This document shows positions 37,593-46,695 of a stretch of DNA of 63,189 nt, one piece after another; positions within the stretch are counted from its first letter, which is position 1; the number at the start of each line of letters is the position of its first letter. The notes below the pieces were generated by a model. That model was given only the letters and a program-made list of their open reading frames with translations. It ran no database searches and was not told the origin of the DNA. Made by a program: the position numbers and the translations under genes. The stretch spans positions 1 to 63,189 of the forward strand of contig NZ_SOAZ01000017.1 in NCBI RefSeq assembly GCF_004364155.1, written 5' to 3'. The stretch comes from Fonticella tunisiensis. Lineage in GTDB: Bacteria > Bacillota > Clostridia > Clostridiales > Caloramatoraceae.

Positions 37593-37685
37593 CAGTGTTT
37601 TGATAATAATTTTAGTGTTTTATTTGAGTTGTTTAGTGTTTTAGTACTTTTATGAATATTTTTAAAAAGAGTATATCAGTGTTTT
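37593..37685 (-). promoter_or_regulatory. AGTGTTTT half-sites upstream of the orphan EIIB
   Basis: AGTGTTTT occurs four times in the same orientation (about 37594, 37613, 37634, 37678), and an inverted AAAACACT lies beside the promoter at 37524-37531. The same motif precedes the second PTS operon. Confidence 0.65.
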
Positions 37686-37689
37686 ACAT

Positions 37690-37729
37690 AAAAAATAGCT
37701 TTATGGATCATTACCATAAAGCTATTTTT
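37690..37729. terminator. Terminator after the GH4 gene
   Basis: AAAAAATAGCTTTATGG pairs with CCATAAAGCTATTTTT around a short loop, with T runs on both strands. Confidence 0.85.
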
Positions 37730-37782
37730 GTAAATATTCTATAGGTAAAAAAAATATGGAATGAAAATTTCAGCGGTTAAAA

Positions 37783-39111
37783 TTACTGTTCTTTTTTGAA
37801 GAACTGTGGTAAATACTCCTTGTGAGCTTCAAGCATCTCATCAAGTATCTTCTTTCCAACTGTGTCTGACTGAACAAGGGGATTTATAGTCATAGCAAGA
37901 AGTGCTGTGTTATAATCTCCAGTTACAGCAGCTTCAACCGCTACCCTCTCAAAGGATTTAATCGATTGTACAAGTCCATTTACTGCGACTGGAAGTTCTC
38001 CAATGTTTAATGGTTTTGGTCCATCCTTTGTGATTACACAGCTTACTTCAACTGCCGAGTCATCTGGAATCCCCTTTATTGCCCCATTGTTTCTTGTGTT
38101 GACAGGCTGAATATCCCTTCTATCGTTATAGATAGAATCTATAAGCCTTACTGCAGCATCGCTGTAGTATGCTCCACCCCTCTTTTCAAGTTGTGGCGGC
38201 TTTACAGCAAGGTTTGGATCCTTGTAGAGTTCAAAGAGTTCAGCTTCAACCCTTTGTACAACCTCTGCACGGGTTCCTTCCTTCTTAAGTGCCTCCATCT
38301 CCTCTTCAAGCATTTCACTCTTTTTGAAGTAGTATCTGTGATAAGGGCATGGAAGAATTCCAAGTGCCTTAATGAATTCCTTTTCCCAAGCTATGCTTTT
38401 AATATTCTTTGGATCGTTTCCGCCTTCACCGTTTGCAAGCATATCTATACATTTCTTGGTAACGTTTTCCCCATCAACATATACGTTAAGTCCAAACACC
38501 ATGTGATTGAGCCCTGCAAAATCTATTCTAACTCTGCTGTGGTCAACTCCAAAGGCCTTTGCAACCCCCATCTCCATTCCTATCGGAACATTGCAAAGAC
38601 CAATAACCTTCTTTATATGTCCATACCTTAAAACCGCCTCAGTAACCATACCAGCTGGATTTGTGAAGTTTATAAGCCATGCATCAGGACAAAGCTCTGC
38701 CATATCCTTTGTAATATCAAGTATTACCGGTATGGTTCTAAGCCCCTTAAAAAGTCCTCCAGGTCCGTTAGTTTCCTGTCCGATTACGCCGTATTTTAAC
38801 GGAATTGACTCATCAAGGGCCCTGGCCTTTAAAAGCCCGACTCTAAGCTGGGTAGTTACAAAGTCTGCACCCTTTAAAGCTTCTCTTCTATCAAGTGTTA
38901 AATGAATTTCTATTGGAAGTCCTGCCTTTTCAACCATCCTCTTTGCGAGGTTTCCAACTATTTCAAGCTTTTCTTTTCCTTCTTCTATGTCAACAAGCCA
39001 TAATTCCCTTAATGGAAGTGAATCATACCTCTTTATAAATCCCTCAACCAATTCAGGAGTGTAGCTTGAACCTCCACCTATGGTTACAACCTTAATCCCC
39101 TTCTTTTCCAT
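37783..39111 (-). CDS. GH4 family 6-phospho-beta-glucosidase-like enzyme
   Basis: NAD- and metal-dependent hydrolase of 6-phospho-disaccharides delivered by the PTS; 442 residues. Motifs: NAD-binding VVTIGGGSSYTPELVEGF at the N-terminus, NFTNPAGMVTEAVLR, the metal-site Cys in GLCNVPIG, and FAGLNHMVFG. The start at 39111 follows GGAGGATGTAGC. Last gene of the second PTS operon, 13 bases after EIIA. With the ChbG-like deacetylase, the substrate may be a chitobiose-type or cellobiose-type phosphate. Confidence 0.93.
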   Translation of the reverse strand: MEKKGIKVVTIGGGSSYTPELVEGFIKRYDSLPLRELWLVDIEEGKEKLEIVGNLAKRMVEKAGLPIEIHLTLDRREALKGADFVTTQLRVGLLKARALDESIPLKYGVIGQETNGPGGLFKGLRTIPVILDITKDMAELCPDAWLINFTNPAGMVTEAVLRYGHIKKVIGLCNVPIGMEMGVAKAFGVDHSRVRIDFAGLNHMVFGLNVYVDGENVTKKCIDMLANGEGGNDPKNIKSIAWEKEFIKALGILPCPYHRYYFKKSEMLEEEMEALKKEGTRAEVVQRVEAELFELYKDPNLAVKPPQLEKRGGAYYSDAAVRLIDSIYNDRRDIQPVNTRNNGAIKGIPDDSAVEVSCVITKDGPKPLNIGELPVAVNGLVQSIKSFERVAVEAAVTGDYNTALLAMTINPLVQSDTVGKKILDEMLEAHKEYLPQFFKKEQ

Positions 39112-39124
39112 GCTACATCCTCCT

Positions 39125-39433
39125 TTATGCATAGAGCTTTTCATAAACATCAATTATCTCATTTGCAAGGTCCTTAACTGTTATAGCATTCATGAGATGG
39201 TCCTGAGCATGAACCATTAATAAACCTACTTCTGTTCTATTTCCTGCTGCCTCGTTCTGTATAAGCTCTGTTTGAATTCTATGGGCTGCGCCTAGTTCCT
39301 CTTCTGCCTTTGCAAGCGCTTCCCTTGCACCTTTTATATCTCCTTTTTTAGCAAGACTTATTGCTTCCATTGCAAAGCTTCTTGCGTTTCCACCGCTTAA
39401 TATGATTGTCATTACTATTTCCTGATATTCCAT
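39125..39433 (-). CDS. PTS EIIA, lactose/cellobiose family
   Basis: 102-residue helical phosphocarrier with LLMVHAQDHLMNAITV containing the phosphorylated His and the SGGNARSFAMEAI first-helix motif. A paralogue of the EIIA at 16.2 kb. The ATG at 39433 is kept because it aligns with that paralogue, although the ribosome site is weak; an internal ATG at 39412 has AGGA upstream. It sits between chbG and GH4. Confidence 0.92.
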   Translation of the reverse strand: MEYQEIVMTIILSGGNARSFAMEAISLAKKGDIKGAREALAKAEEELGAAHRIQTELIQNEAAGNRTEVGLLMVHAQDHLMNAITVKDLANEIIDVYEKLYA

Positions 39434-39520
39434 TTAATTCACAACCTTTCCTTCAATATTGTCGCAATTGATTTTCAAGGAGATTAAAACTTTAAAATTA
39501 TCCCCTTAGTTTAGGCATTG

Positions 39521-40255
39521 CTAAATAGCCTTGTAGTTTATAAGTTCAATGCCGCGTTCTTCAAGAGCCTTCTTTAGGCTGGGATCTGTCAAAACGCTGA
39601 GCTCATTTGCCCTTTGAAGGTTGTATGAACTTCCTGATAATACATCCTTATCAACAAATGCTGGATGACACATTAACTCAACGACTTCAAAGTCCCTGGC
39701 AGCATCCAGTAAAGTTTTAAGTGTATCAACAGTTAATCCGTCTCCATAGAATTCATGAATGAAGTGATTGACAATATTATTGTAAGCCCTCACAGGCAAG
39801 TTATACTTTTCAGCCAGTTTCATCACCACTGGAAGTATTTTTTTCTGTGTATGCACGTGATGATGGCTGTCGAGGTGGGTTGGAGTGAGCCCAAAGGATA
39901 AAAACCTTTCTATCTGAGCTTCAAACTCCCTTTCCACATCCTCAACTTTAATCTTGTCCGTCATATCCTTAAGTCTATGGAATCTACCATTTTCATCTAC
40001 TAAGGACGGCACGTCATTTCTGACGGGCTTTCCCATTGTGAGCACGAGGTGAATTCCAACACCAAGCCCTGGATTTTCTTTTGCCAGGGAGGCTGCATGC
40101 TCAGCCCCCGGCATATTTGTCATCATGGTTGTAGATGTTACAACTCCGTTTTTAAAGGCCTCTATAACCCCCAGGTTAACCCCCTTTGAATATCCGAAAT
40201 CATCCGCATTAACTATAAGCTTCGTAATAATCGCCCCCATTACATGAATACCCAT
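39521..40255 (-). CDS. chbG: YdjC/ChbG-family carbohydrate deacetylase
   Basis: Family members remove an N-acetyl group from chitooligosaccharide (or its phosphate), allowing further breakdown. 244 residues. The signature is clear: IVNADDFGYSKGVN with the metal-binding DD, and 'THLDSHHHVH' with metal-binding His. Located in the PTS operon between EIIC and EIIA, as in chb operons. The start is uncertain: the ATGs at 40255 and 40240 both lack a good ribosome site. The presence of a deacetylase argues for N-acetylated substrates for this PTS. Confidence 0.88.
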   Translation of the reverse strand: MGIHVMGAIITKLIVNADDFGYSKGVNLGVIEAFKNGVVTSTTMMTNMPGAEHAASLAKENPGLGVGIHLVLTMGKPVRNDVPSLVDENGRFHRLKDMTDKIKVEDVEREFEAQIERFLSFGLTPTHLDSHHHVHTQKKILPVVMKLAEKYNLPVRAYNNIVNHFIHEFYGDGLTVDTLKTLLDAARDFEVVELMCHPAFVDKDVLSGSSYNLQRANELSVLTDPSLKKALEERGIELINYKAI

Positions 40256-40290
40256 ATTGAAATTATTTGTTATCTAATCTCCAATATTTT

Positions 40291-41619
40291 TTATGCTGCT
40301 TCTTCGGACATTTTTTCTTCTTCAACTTTCTTCTTATCCCACATCTTAACGAATGGATAGTATATTGCCATTGTGACGAAGAAGTTTACTATCTGAAGAA
40401 CAGCACCTGATATCTTTCCACCCGTTGCAAGATATCCACTTATTACAGGTGGGGTTGTCCATGGAACTGCTATACCCGCTGGTCTAGCAACAAGTCCTGT
40501 GCTCATGGCAATGTAGGATATAATTACTATTGCAATTGGTGAAAGAACAAATGGTATTATCATTATTGGGTTTAAAACTATTGGCATACCAAAGGTTATT
40601 GGTTCGTTGATGTTGAATATTCCAGCACCTATAGAGAGTCTTCCAAGGCTCTTGAGCTGTTTGCTCCTAGCAACAGTTAAAAGAAGCACTACAAGTGAAA
40701 GAGTTGCACCTGAACCTCCAATGTGTATGAAGTTATCGAAGAACTGCTGAGTTACTACGTTTGGAAGCTGTGCTCCTGGATTAGCCTGGAATACTGCTCT
40801 GTTCTGGTCCATTAATTGAAGCCATATTGGTCCCATAACTCCACTTACCAGGTTTGCACCGTGAAGACCAACTGACCAGAATAGCTGCACCAAAAGTTCT
40901 GAGCCAACTGCACCGAATAGGCTTGCTCCAAGAATGCTGAGTGGTCCTGAGAGAACCTTTGTTATGAAGTTGTGCATATCTCCCCATGAAGTCATTTCAA
41001 ATCCTAAACGTATAACCCATGTTACTGTTATAACTGCCGCTGTAGGTATAAGCGCAACGAAGGATTTGGATACTGCAGGTGGAACTCCTGCTGGCATCTT
41101 AATAACTATACCCTTTTGAATAATCTTTCTGTATATTTCTGTTGATATTATCGCCATAATCATGGCAACGAACATACCCTTACTTCCCATAAGGGCTGCT
41201 GGGATTGCTCCTCCAACTTCTACCGCCTGCTTTGCACCTTCCGGTGTAAACATAACCTTAAATGGTGTTACAAGCAGGAATGATGCAAGTGATATAGCAC
41301 CTGCTGATATTGCATCAACCTTGTAGTTTTCTGCAAGTCTGTAAGCAACACCTACGCTTACAAATACCGCCATAAGGTCAAAGGTTACTCCAACTGGATA
41401 GAGAAGCTTTGTAAGCCACTTCTCCCCAAAAGTTCTTGCCATAAATTCGTTGTATCCTGGTATTGGTAAAAATCCAAGAATTAAGAATACTGAACCAACA
41501 ATTATAAATGGCATTGCAAGAATGATTCCGTCTCTTATTGCCTTTAAGTGCTTTTGCTCTGATATTTTTCCAGCTACTGGCATAACCTTTTCTTCAAAGG
41601 CTGCTATAAACCTATCCAT
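40291..41619 (-). CDS. PTS EIIC, lactose/cellobiose family
   Basis: Membrane permease of 442 residues with about ten hydrophobic segments, 'SEQKHLKAIRDGI' near the N-terminus and 'AGIFNINEPITFGMPIVLNP' as the conserved transport loop. A paralogue of the EIIC at 16.8 kb. ATG with AAAGGGG upstream. It lies between EIIB and chbG in an operon read from the sigma-54 promoter at 42042-42058. Confidence 0.94.
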   Translation of the reverse strand: MDRFIAAFEEKVMPVAGKISEQKHLKAIRDGIILAMPFIIVGSVFLILGFLPIPGYNEFMARTFGEKWLTKLLYPVGVTFDLMAVFVSVGVAYRLAENYKVDAISAGAISLASFLLVTPFKVMFTPEGAKQAVEVGGAIPAALMGSKGMFVAMIMAIISTEIYRKIIQKGIVIKMPAGVPPAVSKSFVALIPTAAVITVTWVIRLGFEMTSWGDMHNFITKVLSGPLSILGASLFGAVGSELLVQLFWSVGLHGANLVSGVMGPIWLQLMDQNRAVFQANPGAQLPNVVTQQFFDNFIHIGGSGATLSLVVLLLTVARSKQLKSLGRLSIGAGIFNINEPITFGMPIVLNPIMIIPFVLSPIAIVIISYIAMSTGLVARPAGIAVPWTTPPVISGYLATGGKISGAVLQIVNFFVTMAIYYPFVKMWDKKKVEEEKMSEEAA

Positions 41620-41657
41620 ATCTATTACCCCTTTCTTCTGTATGGTAAGCTCCTTAA

Positions 41658-41963
41658 TTATTTATTAAGGAGCTTTAATGCAAAGTTAACAACGTTTTTA
41701 CCGTTAAGCGTTCCATAATCTACTGTGTTTATCATTTCTACAGGTATACCCTTTTCCTTGCCTAATTCCTTAAGGCTTGCGAGCTTATACCTTATTTGTG
41801 GTCCAACAAGAAGCACATCTGCCTTATCGATGTGGTTTCTTATTTCATCCACCGAGACAGCCCAAATTTTTGCATCGAGGCCCATATTCTTAGCCTCTGC
41901 TTCCATCTTCTGCACAAGTAAACTAGTTGACATACCAGCTGCACAACATAATAAAATATTCAT
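41658..41963 (-). CDS. PTS EIIB, lactose/cellobiose family
   Basis: 101 residues with the phospho-Cys loop [17 protein letters not shown]. First gene of the second PTS operon, 38 bases before EIIC, following a sigma-54 promoter. Nearly identical to the orphan EIIB at 37.2 kb. ATG with TAGGAGG upstream. Confidence 0.95.
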   Translation of the reverse strand: MNILLCCAAGMSTSLLVQKMEAEAKNMGLDAKIWAVSVDEIRNHIDKADVLLVGPQIRYKLASLKELGKEKGIPVEMINTVDYGTLNGKNVVNFALKLLNK

Positions 41964-42041
41964 AGTTAAAACCTCCTAAGCATATATATTTATTTATTTT
42001 TAATTTTATTTAAGTTTATTTGGTTTTGGCATATATATAAT

Positions 42042-42058
42042 ATGCAAATACCGTGCCA
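42042..42058 (-). promoter_or_regulatory. Sigma-54 (-24/-12) promoter of the second PTS operon
   Basis: TGGCACG-GTAT-TTGCAT on the minus strand, GG and GC 10 bases apart; a near-consensus site about 80 bases before EIIB. Confidence 0.87.
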
Positions 42059-42122
42059 AAACACTATTACAGCGAAAAAATCATTTTTTTCTATTAAATT
42101 TCGACTAATTTTGATATAAAAT

Positions 42123-42226
42123 AAAACAGTATTTTTTAAAATTTTATAGTGTTTTAAAAATATCACTTAGTGTTTCGATATTTTCCCATAATTTTTAAAA
42201 TAAAACACTAGTGTTTTAGTGTTTTT
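42123..42226 (-). promoter_or_regulatory. AGTGTTTT half-sites upstream of the second PTS operon
   Basis: Several copies of AGTGTTTT or a close variant, including the perfect palindrome AAAACACTAGTGTTTT at 42202-42217 and copies near 42147, 42169 and 42218. They lie 65-170 bases upstream of the -24 element, as expected for a LevR-type activator. Confidence 0.72.
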
Positions 42227-42232
42227 ACAAAA

Positions 42233-42266
42233 AAAGAACATATTTTATTTGTAAAATATGTTCTTA
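42233..42266. terminator. Terminator after the second LevR-type gene
   Basis: AAGAACATATTTT pairs with AAAATATGTTCTT around a short loop, just past the stop codon at 42287. Confidence 0.75.
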
Positions 42267-42286
42267 AATACGTTTACTATATTTTA

Positions 42287-44968
42287 TTATGTGTTATCCT
42301 GTAAGAAAAAATTCATTATATAGCAAACCTCATCATCGCTTATAGAAATATCATATTTTTTCTCCAATGACCGTATCTCGCTTCTTATTACTCTATACAT
42401 ATCCTCATGCTGCCTTATATAAGCTTCCTTGTCTATATACTCTATCTTTACATTATCCTGCACCAGCCTATCTATTACATAGCTTATATGAAGGGTAACG
42501 CCAATAAGCCTATCCATATCCATTTTTACGTTGAGCTTCGATTCTATAGCCATTACAAAATCTCTTACATCCTTGTATACCTTAAGCCCATCTACATTCT
42601 TTAGCATATACTTTAAGGTATCGCCCATTTTAAGATAGGTAGTTTGTGTATCAATAATGTTCTGTATTTTCTTTACTGCCTTAAGATTTAATACCTCCTC
42701 AAGACTAAACCGGGGAAGTTTTACATCTATATTAAAGGGACTTATAATACACAGTATTTCCCTTTCCATACTTATTGCATGGAGCCTTGCCTTTATATCC
42801 TCTTTTCCAACGAGATTTACAGGTATGACTTCAAAAATTCTGCTGTCAAATTTAAGATGACCCTGCAGGAAGTTTTTAATTGCTGTAGCACTGCCCTCTC
42901 CTGTAGTGCAGACAGTAACGATTGCAAACCGTGGTTTTTCCTGGTGCCTTTCCTGAGAATTTTCATCTTCATCGCCATATCCTGATATTCCAGCAACATC
43001 TATATATATATCTTCAAGATTGCTTCCCATCATCGCTTTTCTTGTAGCCTCTATAACATGGAGAGTGCTTACCAGTGGTACCACCTTTACAGGTACGTTT
43101 AATTCCTCTTCAATTATCTTTCCAAAGGCAGTCAGCGACCCCATATCTACAAGAAACAGAAATCCTGAACTGTTGGCTGATTCCTTGATATATTCCTTAA
43201 GCTCATTTAATACATCCTGTGGACTTTTATCCAGAGGGGCATTTATGCCCACAGCATACTTGGCTCCAAGAAGTGTATTTGCAACCTCAGCCATGGATGT
43301 AGCGGTGCTATTGCCATGTGCCATTATTATTATGCCTACATTGCTCCTCGGACTTTTTGGCTCCTCATCATCAAGCACGAAGAACATGGCTAAAAATCCA
43401 GCCTCGTCAATTGGAAGGCTTATATCAAGGGCGCTTTCAATCATCTTGAGGCATTCTATGGCAACTGCAAACTCCTTCGGATGTTCAGTTCTTATCTTGT
43501 TAAGCTGGGGATTTATAATCTTCTTATTTCTTCTTATTCTTTCAATGGTTGTTTCAAGGTGAAGGGCTATTCCAAAGTACACTCTGGAGCTTAGCACCTT
43601 ATCCAGCTCTTTTTCACTGTACTTCACAATCTCATCAACTATATTCAATATAAGTGGATCTATAACGTTTTTAAGGGTAGATTTGTCTATTCTATCATTT
43701 ACTCTGTGAAGATATCTCGTAAAATACCCCTCTATATCCTTCTGCATCGTTTTTTCCAGTTCTTCACCCGTTACGCCTCTGCTCATAAGCTCGCTGACTC
43801 TTGAATCTATCATTTCATAAATGTTATCTTCTTCATCAATATGCTGCAGAACCAGTTTATCCTGCTCCTTATTAAATATGAAATATCTGCTGTTTATATC
43901 TATTAGTCTGTTCCATATCTGCCTGTGTTCAATCTCTTTAAGAAGCCCTTCCTTAATATAGTTTGGCAGTTCAGAGCTGTTAATCCTTACGGACTCCTTT
44001 TTATGGGTAAGAAAGTCTGCATATGCCCTTGCACAGAGAAGCTGTATATCGGCCTTAAGCTGTCCTACATTGTTTGGGCAGTTATAGCTTAAAAGAGCCC
44101 TCATAGAATTTACAGATACCATTATCTCCCTGTCCAGCCTGTAGGACTCTTCTCTGAAGAAGTTTTTAATTAGGCCAAACCTTTCCTCCATCCCCCTCTC
44201 GCTGAGGCTTGGAATCCTTATGATCATAGGTATTCTTCGGGTAAAGGTTCTAAGGAGGGATGACTCAGGATTTTCCGTTGTTGCGGATATGATAAGCACA
44301 TTTGCCTTTCTCTCAACATCAGTCTCCCCAAGGCGCCTGAAGGTTCCCCTGTCCATAAATGTAAAAAACATCTCCTGCCCTTCTGCCGGTAAGCGATGCA
44401 CCTCATCAAGGAAAAGTATTCCCCCGTCTGCCTTTTCAATAAGTCCCGGCCTGTCGGAATCTGCTCCGGTGTATGCCCCTTTTTTTACTCCAAAAAGCTG
44501 ACTTAAAAGAAGCTGCGGATTATTTGCATAATCTGCGCAGTTAAAGGTTATGAAGGGAGCGTCCTCCTTCATCTTTTTCATCTCTATGGCATATTTGTGC
44601 ATTATGGAGGCAAACATGGTCTTACCTACACCTGTTTCCCCTAAAATCAAAGTATGCATGCCCTTTGGCGGGTAAAGGATAGCAGCTTTTGCCTGCTCTC
44701 CTGCAGTTACAAGGCTTTTATTTTCCTTAATCAACCTGTCAAGGGTGGTCTCAAATTCCTCCGGTGCCCCTTCATCTTCTACAACGCTGAAAAGCACAGG
44801 CCTTCCTTCACTCTTTTTAACCTTTCCCTCGCTCCAGAGTTTATTTAAATCGCTGCTTACGTTAGCACGGGATAATCCCAATGTTTCAGCCAGAGTTTTA
44901 GCATCTATACCTTTTCCATCTCTTGTTAATTCCTTAAGTTTATTGAAAACCAGCTCTATCCTCTTCAA
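42287..44968 (-). CDS. LevR-type sigma-54 activator with PRD and PTS domains (second paralogue)
   Basis: 893 residues, the same length and domain order as the paralogue at 13.1 kb: winged-helix start, AAA+ domain with GETGVGKT, GAYTGA and LFLDEVHR, PRD1, an EIIA(Man)-like domain with MAHGNSTATSMAEV, an EIIB-like segment with TVCTTGEGSA, and PRD2. The TTG at 44968 is preferred because AGGAG lies 8 bases upstream; the GTG at 44977 and ATG at 44974 are too close to it. It reads toward the PTS operon, separated by a terminator. Likely targets are the promoters at 42042-42058 and 37508-37526. Confidence 0.93.
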   Translation of the reverse strand: MKRIELVFNKLKELTRDGKGIDAKTLAETLGLSRANVSSDLNKLWSEGKVKKSEGRPVLFSVVEDEGAPEEFETTLDRLIKENKSLVTAGEQAKAAILYPPKGMHTLILGETGVGKTMFASIMHKYAIEMKKMKEDAPFITFNCADYANNPQLLLSQLFGVKKGAYTGADSDRPGLIEKADGGILFLDEVHRLPAEGQEMFFTFMDRGTFRRLGETDVERKANVLIISATTENPESSLLRTFTRRIPMIIRIPSLSERGMEERFGLIKNFFREESYRLDREIMVSVNSMRALLSYNCPNNVGQLKADIQLLCARAYADFLTHKKESVRINSSELPNYIKEGLLKEIEHRQIWNRLIDINSRYFIFNKEQDKLVLQHIDEEDNIYEMIDSRVSELMSRGVTGEELEKTMQKDIEGYFTRYLHRVNDRIDKSTLKNVIDPLILNIVDEIVKYSEKELDKVLSSRVYFGIALHLETTIERIRRNKKIINPQLNKIRTEHPKEFAVAIECLKMIESALDISLPIDEAGFLAMFFVLDDEEPKSPRSNVGIIIMAHGNSTATSMAEVANTLLGAKYAVGINAPLDKSPQDVLNELKEYIKESANSSGFLFLVDMGSLTAFGKIIEEELNVPVKVVPLVSTLHVIEATRKAMMGSNLEDIYIDVAGISGYGDEDENSQERHQEKPRFAIVTVCTTGEGSATAIKNFLQGHLKFDSRIFEVIPVNLVGKEDIKARLHAISMEREILCIISPFNIDVKLPRFSLEEVLNLKAVKKIQNIIDTQTTYLKMGDTLKYMLKNVDGLKVYKDVRDFVMAIESKLNVKMDMDRLIGVTLHISYVIDRLVQDNVKIEYIDKEAYIRQHEDMYRVIRSEIRSLEKKYDISISDDEVCYIMNFFLQDNT

Positions 44969-45177
44969 AGGCATCACTCCTGATGAAATTATATTTACGG
45001 GAACATTTGTTATAAATCCTAAAAAAGATGCATATTTTAATGTAATTCTACGTTTTCAGACTTTTTCCTTCTTTCTTATTTTAACACAATTTTGAGATTA
45101 TGGATTAAACATTTTCAGTGCATCTATTCATTTTAATGTAAGAGAAAATCATCAGCTACCAGCTACACATGCATAAA

Positions 45178-45224
45178 AAAGAGCATACATAGATGTAGTT
45201 TACACAAATCTATGTATGCTCTTT
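45178..45224. terminator. Terminator at the end of the 165-aa gene
   Basis: A perfect 17-bp stem (AAAGAGCATACATAGAT and its complement) around a 13-base loop that holds the stop codon of the gene at 45200. Confidence 0.85.
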
Positions 45225-45697
45225 AATGATTGTTGAAAATTATTCATTAACACCTTCATTTTTTTGATGCGTTCTTTGCCTTTTTCAGTAGAAGCAGTTT
45301 TTCTTTTCATCGTTTTAATTTTATCTACATGTCGAAAACACATTGCTGACCAATCATCATTTATGGATACTTGGGATACCGCCTCAAATTCAAATGGCGC
45401 AAAAATATCCCATGTTGTGTTTCGTTTTATATCAGATTTATATTTTTTAGAAGTCCCCTTTGGATAGCAAAACCATAAATGTCCATCTTCGCCTAAGGCT
45501 TTCACTGCTTTTTCTGCAAGTATATGGGCTTCTTCCATGTCCTTTGCAAATACTTGTATGAAATCATATGTTCCTCTTATCTCTGTATGCACTTCGGCCT
45601 CTATACAATCTATTACTTCGTTATATTCTTCTGGTGCATTTAAAATTAGAATAGGATTTTGCTCCTTTAACCCTAGTTTCTTCAAGATTGGATTCAT
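45200..45697 (-). CDS. DUF3052-like hypothetical protein
   Basis: 165 residues, soluble. The N-terminal half (NPILKKLGLKEQNPILILNAPEEY) and later 'DGHLWFCYPKGTSKKYKSDIKRNTTWD' resemble DUF3052-type proteins, in which an opening 'LNAPE' and a 'WFSYPK' segment are common. The C-terminal tail is Lys-rich. The ATG has AAGGGAGAAGG upstream. Single gene, no context clue, function unknown. Confidence 0.62.
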   Translation of the reverse strand: MNPILKKLGLKEQNPILILNAPEEYNEVIDCIEAEVHTEIRGTYDFIQVFAKDMEEAHILAEKAVKALGEDGHLWFCYPKGTSKKYKSDIKRNTTWDIFAPFEFEAVSQVSINDDWSAMCFRHVDKIKTMKRKTASTEKGKERIKKMKVLMNNFQQSLKSIHRFV

Positions 45698-45797
45698 ATA
45701 CCTTCTCCCTTCTAAATTTTATTGCAAAACCGCATAACGCCATCGTATAGTGTCCCCTTTATTGTATTATACATTATTTAGTAATGCCTCAAAAATA

Positions 45798-45831
45798 AAA
45801 TTACTATAGAAGTTGTCTCCTATAGTAATTT
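45798..45831 (-). terminator. Terminator after the Cys-rich DUF1292-like gene
   Basis: AAATTACTATAG pairs with CTATAGTAATTT, followed on the minus strand by TATTTTT. Confidence 0.75.
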
Positions 45832-45896
45832 CAAGTTTGAATTAGTCTCTTCCAAATAGATTTACAAAAATCTGTGGACATTTTTAATACTAACGG

Positions 45897-46550
45897 TTAT
45901 CTTTCTACGCTCTCAAACACCGATACTATAAAGTCAAATTCCTCTTCATCGGTTATCTCACCATAGGTATCCTCAACAATTCCTGGATAATAATAAAGTA
46001 CGTACTTTTCCCTGGAGGATAACCCTTCAATTATAATATATTGCTTATTCTTTAAATCATCCTCTACGGTTGCCAAAACTTTAAATCTTTCCCTAACACC
46101 GGTTCTTTCATTGGTAAGATCGAGAATGAAGTTATCATGGAAGGTTACCTTTATCCTTTCATGGTCGCAATATGCAACCCATGAACCTGGCCTGCAGCTT
46201 AGACAACTTGCAAGCTTACATCCAGCGGGACATTTAAGTCTCTGACACATATTACATTTTTCAAGCTGGGTTAATGCATCATTATTCTTTCTTTTAAACT
46301 CCTCAAGCTCCCTAATATTTTTATCATCGTTTAAAAATCCTAAAATCCCGTCTTTTTCTTCCCTGCTTTCCACTTCATCCAGAAGCTCCATATATCTTTT
46401 TAAAACGGAAACTCTGCTGACGTATTTCCTTTCATTTAGTTCCCTTTTATCAACATAGGGCGATATGTCGCTTATTGCGCTATTAATATTGTAGAGTATT
46501 TTACCATAGTATTCCTTTTCCTTTCTTATATAATCAAGGGCTTTTCCCAT
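45897..46550 (-). CDS. Cys-rich protein with C-terminal DUF1292-like domain
   Basis: 217 residues. Helical charged N-terminus (1-95), a dense cysteine cluster at about 98-128 (CNMCQRLKCPAGCK, CLSCRPGS, YCDH) likely to bind zinc, and a beta-rich C-terminal domain with the DUF1292-type ending (KYVLYYYPGIVEDTYGEITDEEEFDFIVSVFE). I do not know a function. It follows the pspA-like gene by about 145 bases, with a hairpin between, so it may be partly independent. Confidence 0.62.
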   Translation of the reverse strand: MGKALDYIRKEKEYYGKILYNINSAISDISPYVDKRELNERKYVSRVSVLKRYMELLDEVESREEKDGILGFLNDDKNIRELEEFKRKNNDALTQLEKCNMCQRLKCPAGCKLASCLSCRPGSWVAYCDHERIKVTFHDNFILDLTNERTGVRERFKVLATVEDDLKNKQYIIIEGLSSREKYVLYYYPGIVEDTYGEITDEEEFDFIVSVFESVER

Positions 46551-46588
46551 AATGCACCACCTTTACTGATTGATTTAAACTATCTTGA

Positions 46589-46623
46589 CCGGGCGGACAA
46601 TACAGAGTGTTCCAGCCGCCCGG
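46589..46623 (-). terminator. Terminator after the pspA-like gene
   Basis: CCGGGCGG pairs with CCGCCCGG around a 19-base loop. No long U-run. Confidence 0.6.
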
Positions 46624-46695
46624 CCAGAAAATTTCAAACAAAGACAGCACTATAGTTTTTTAATAAACGAATAAATCTTCATGCTGGAATGTGGG

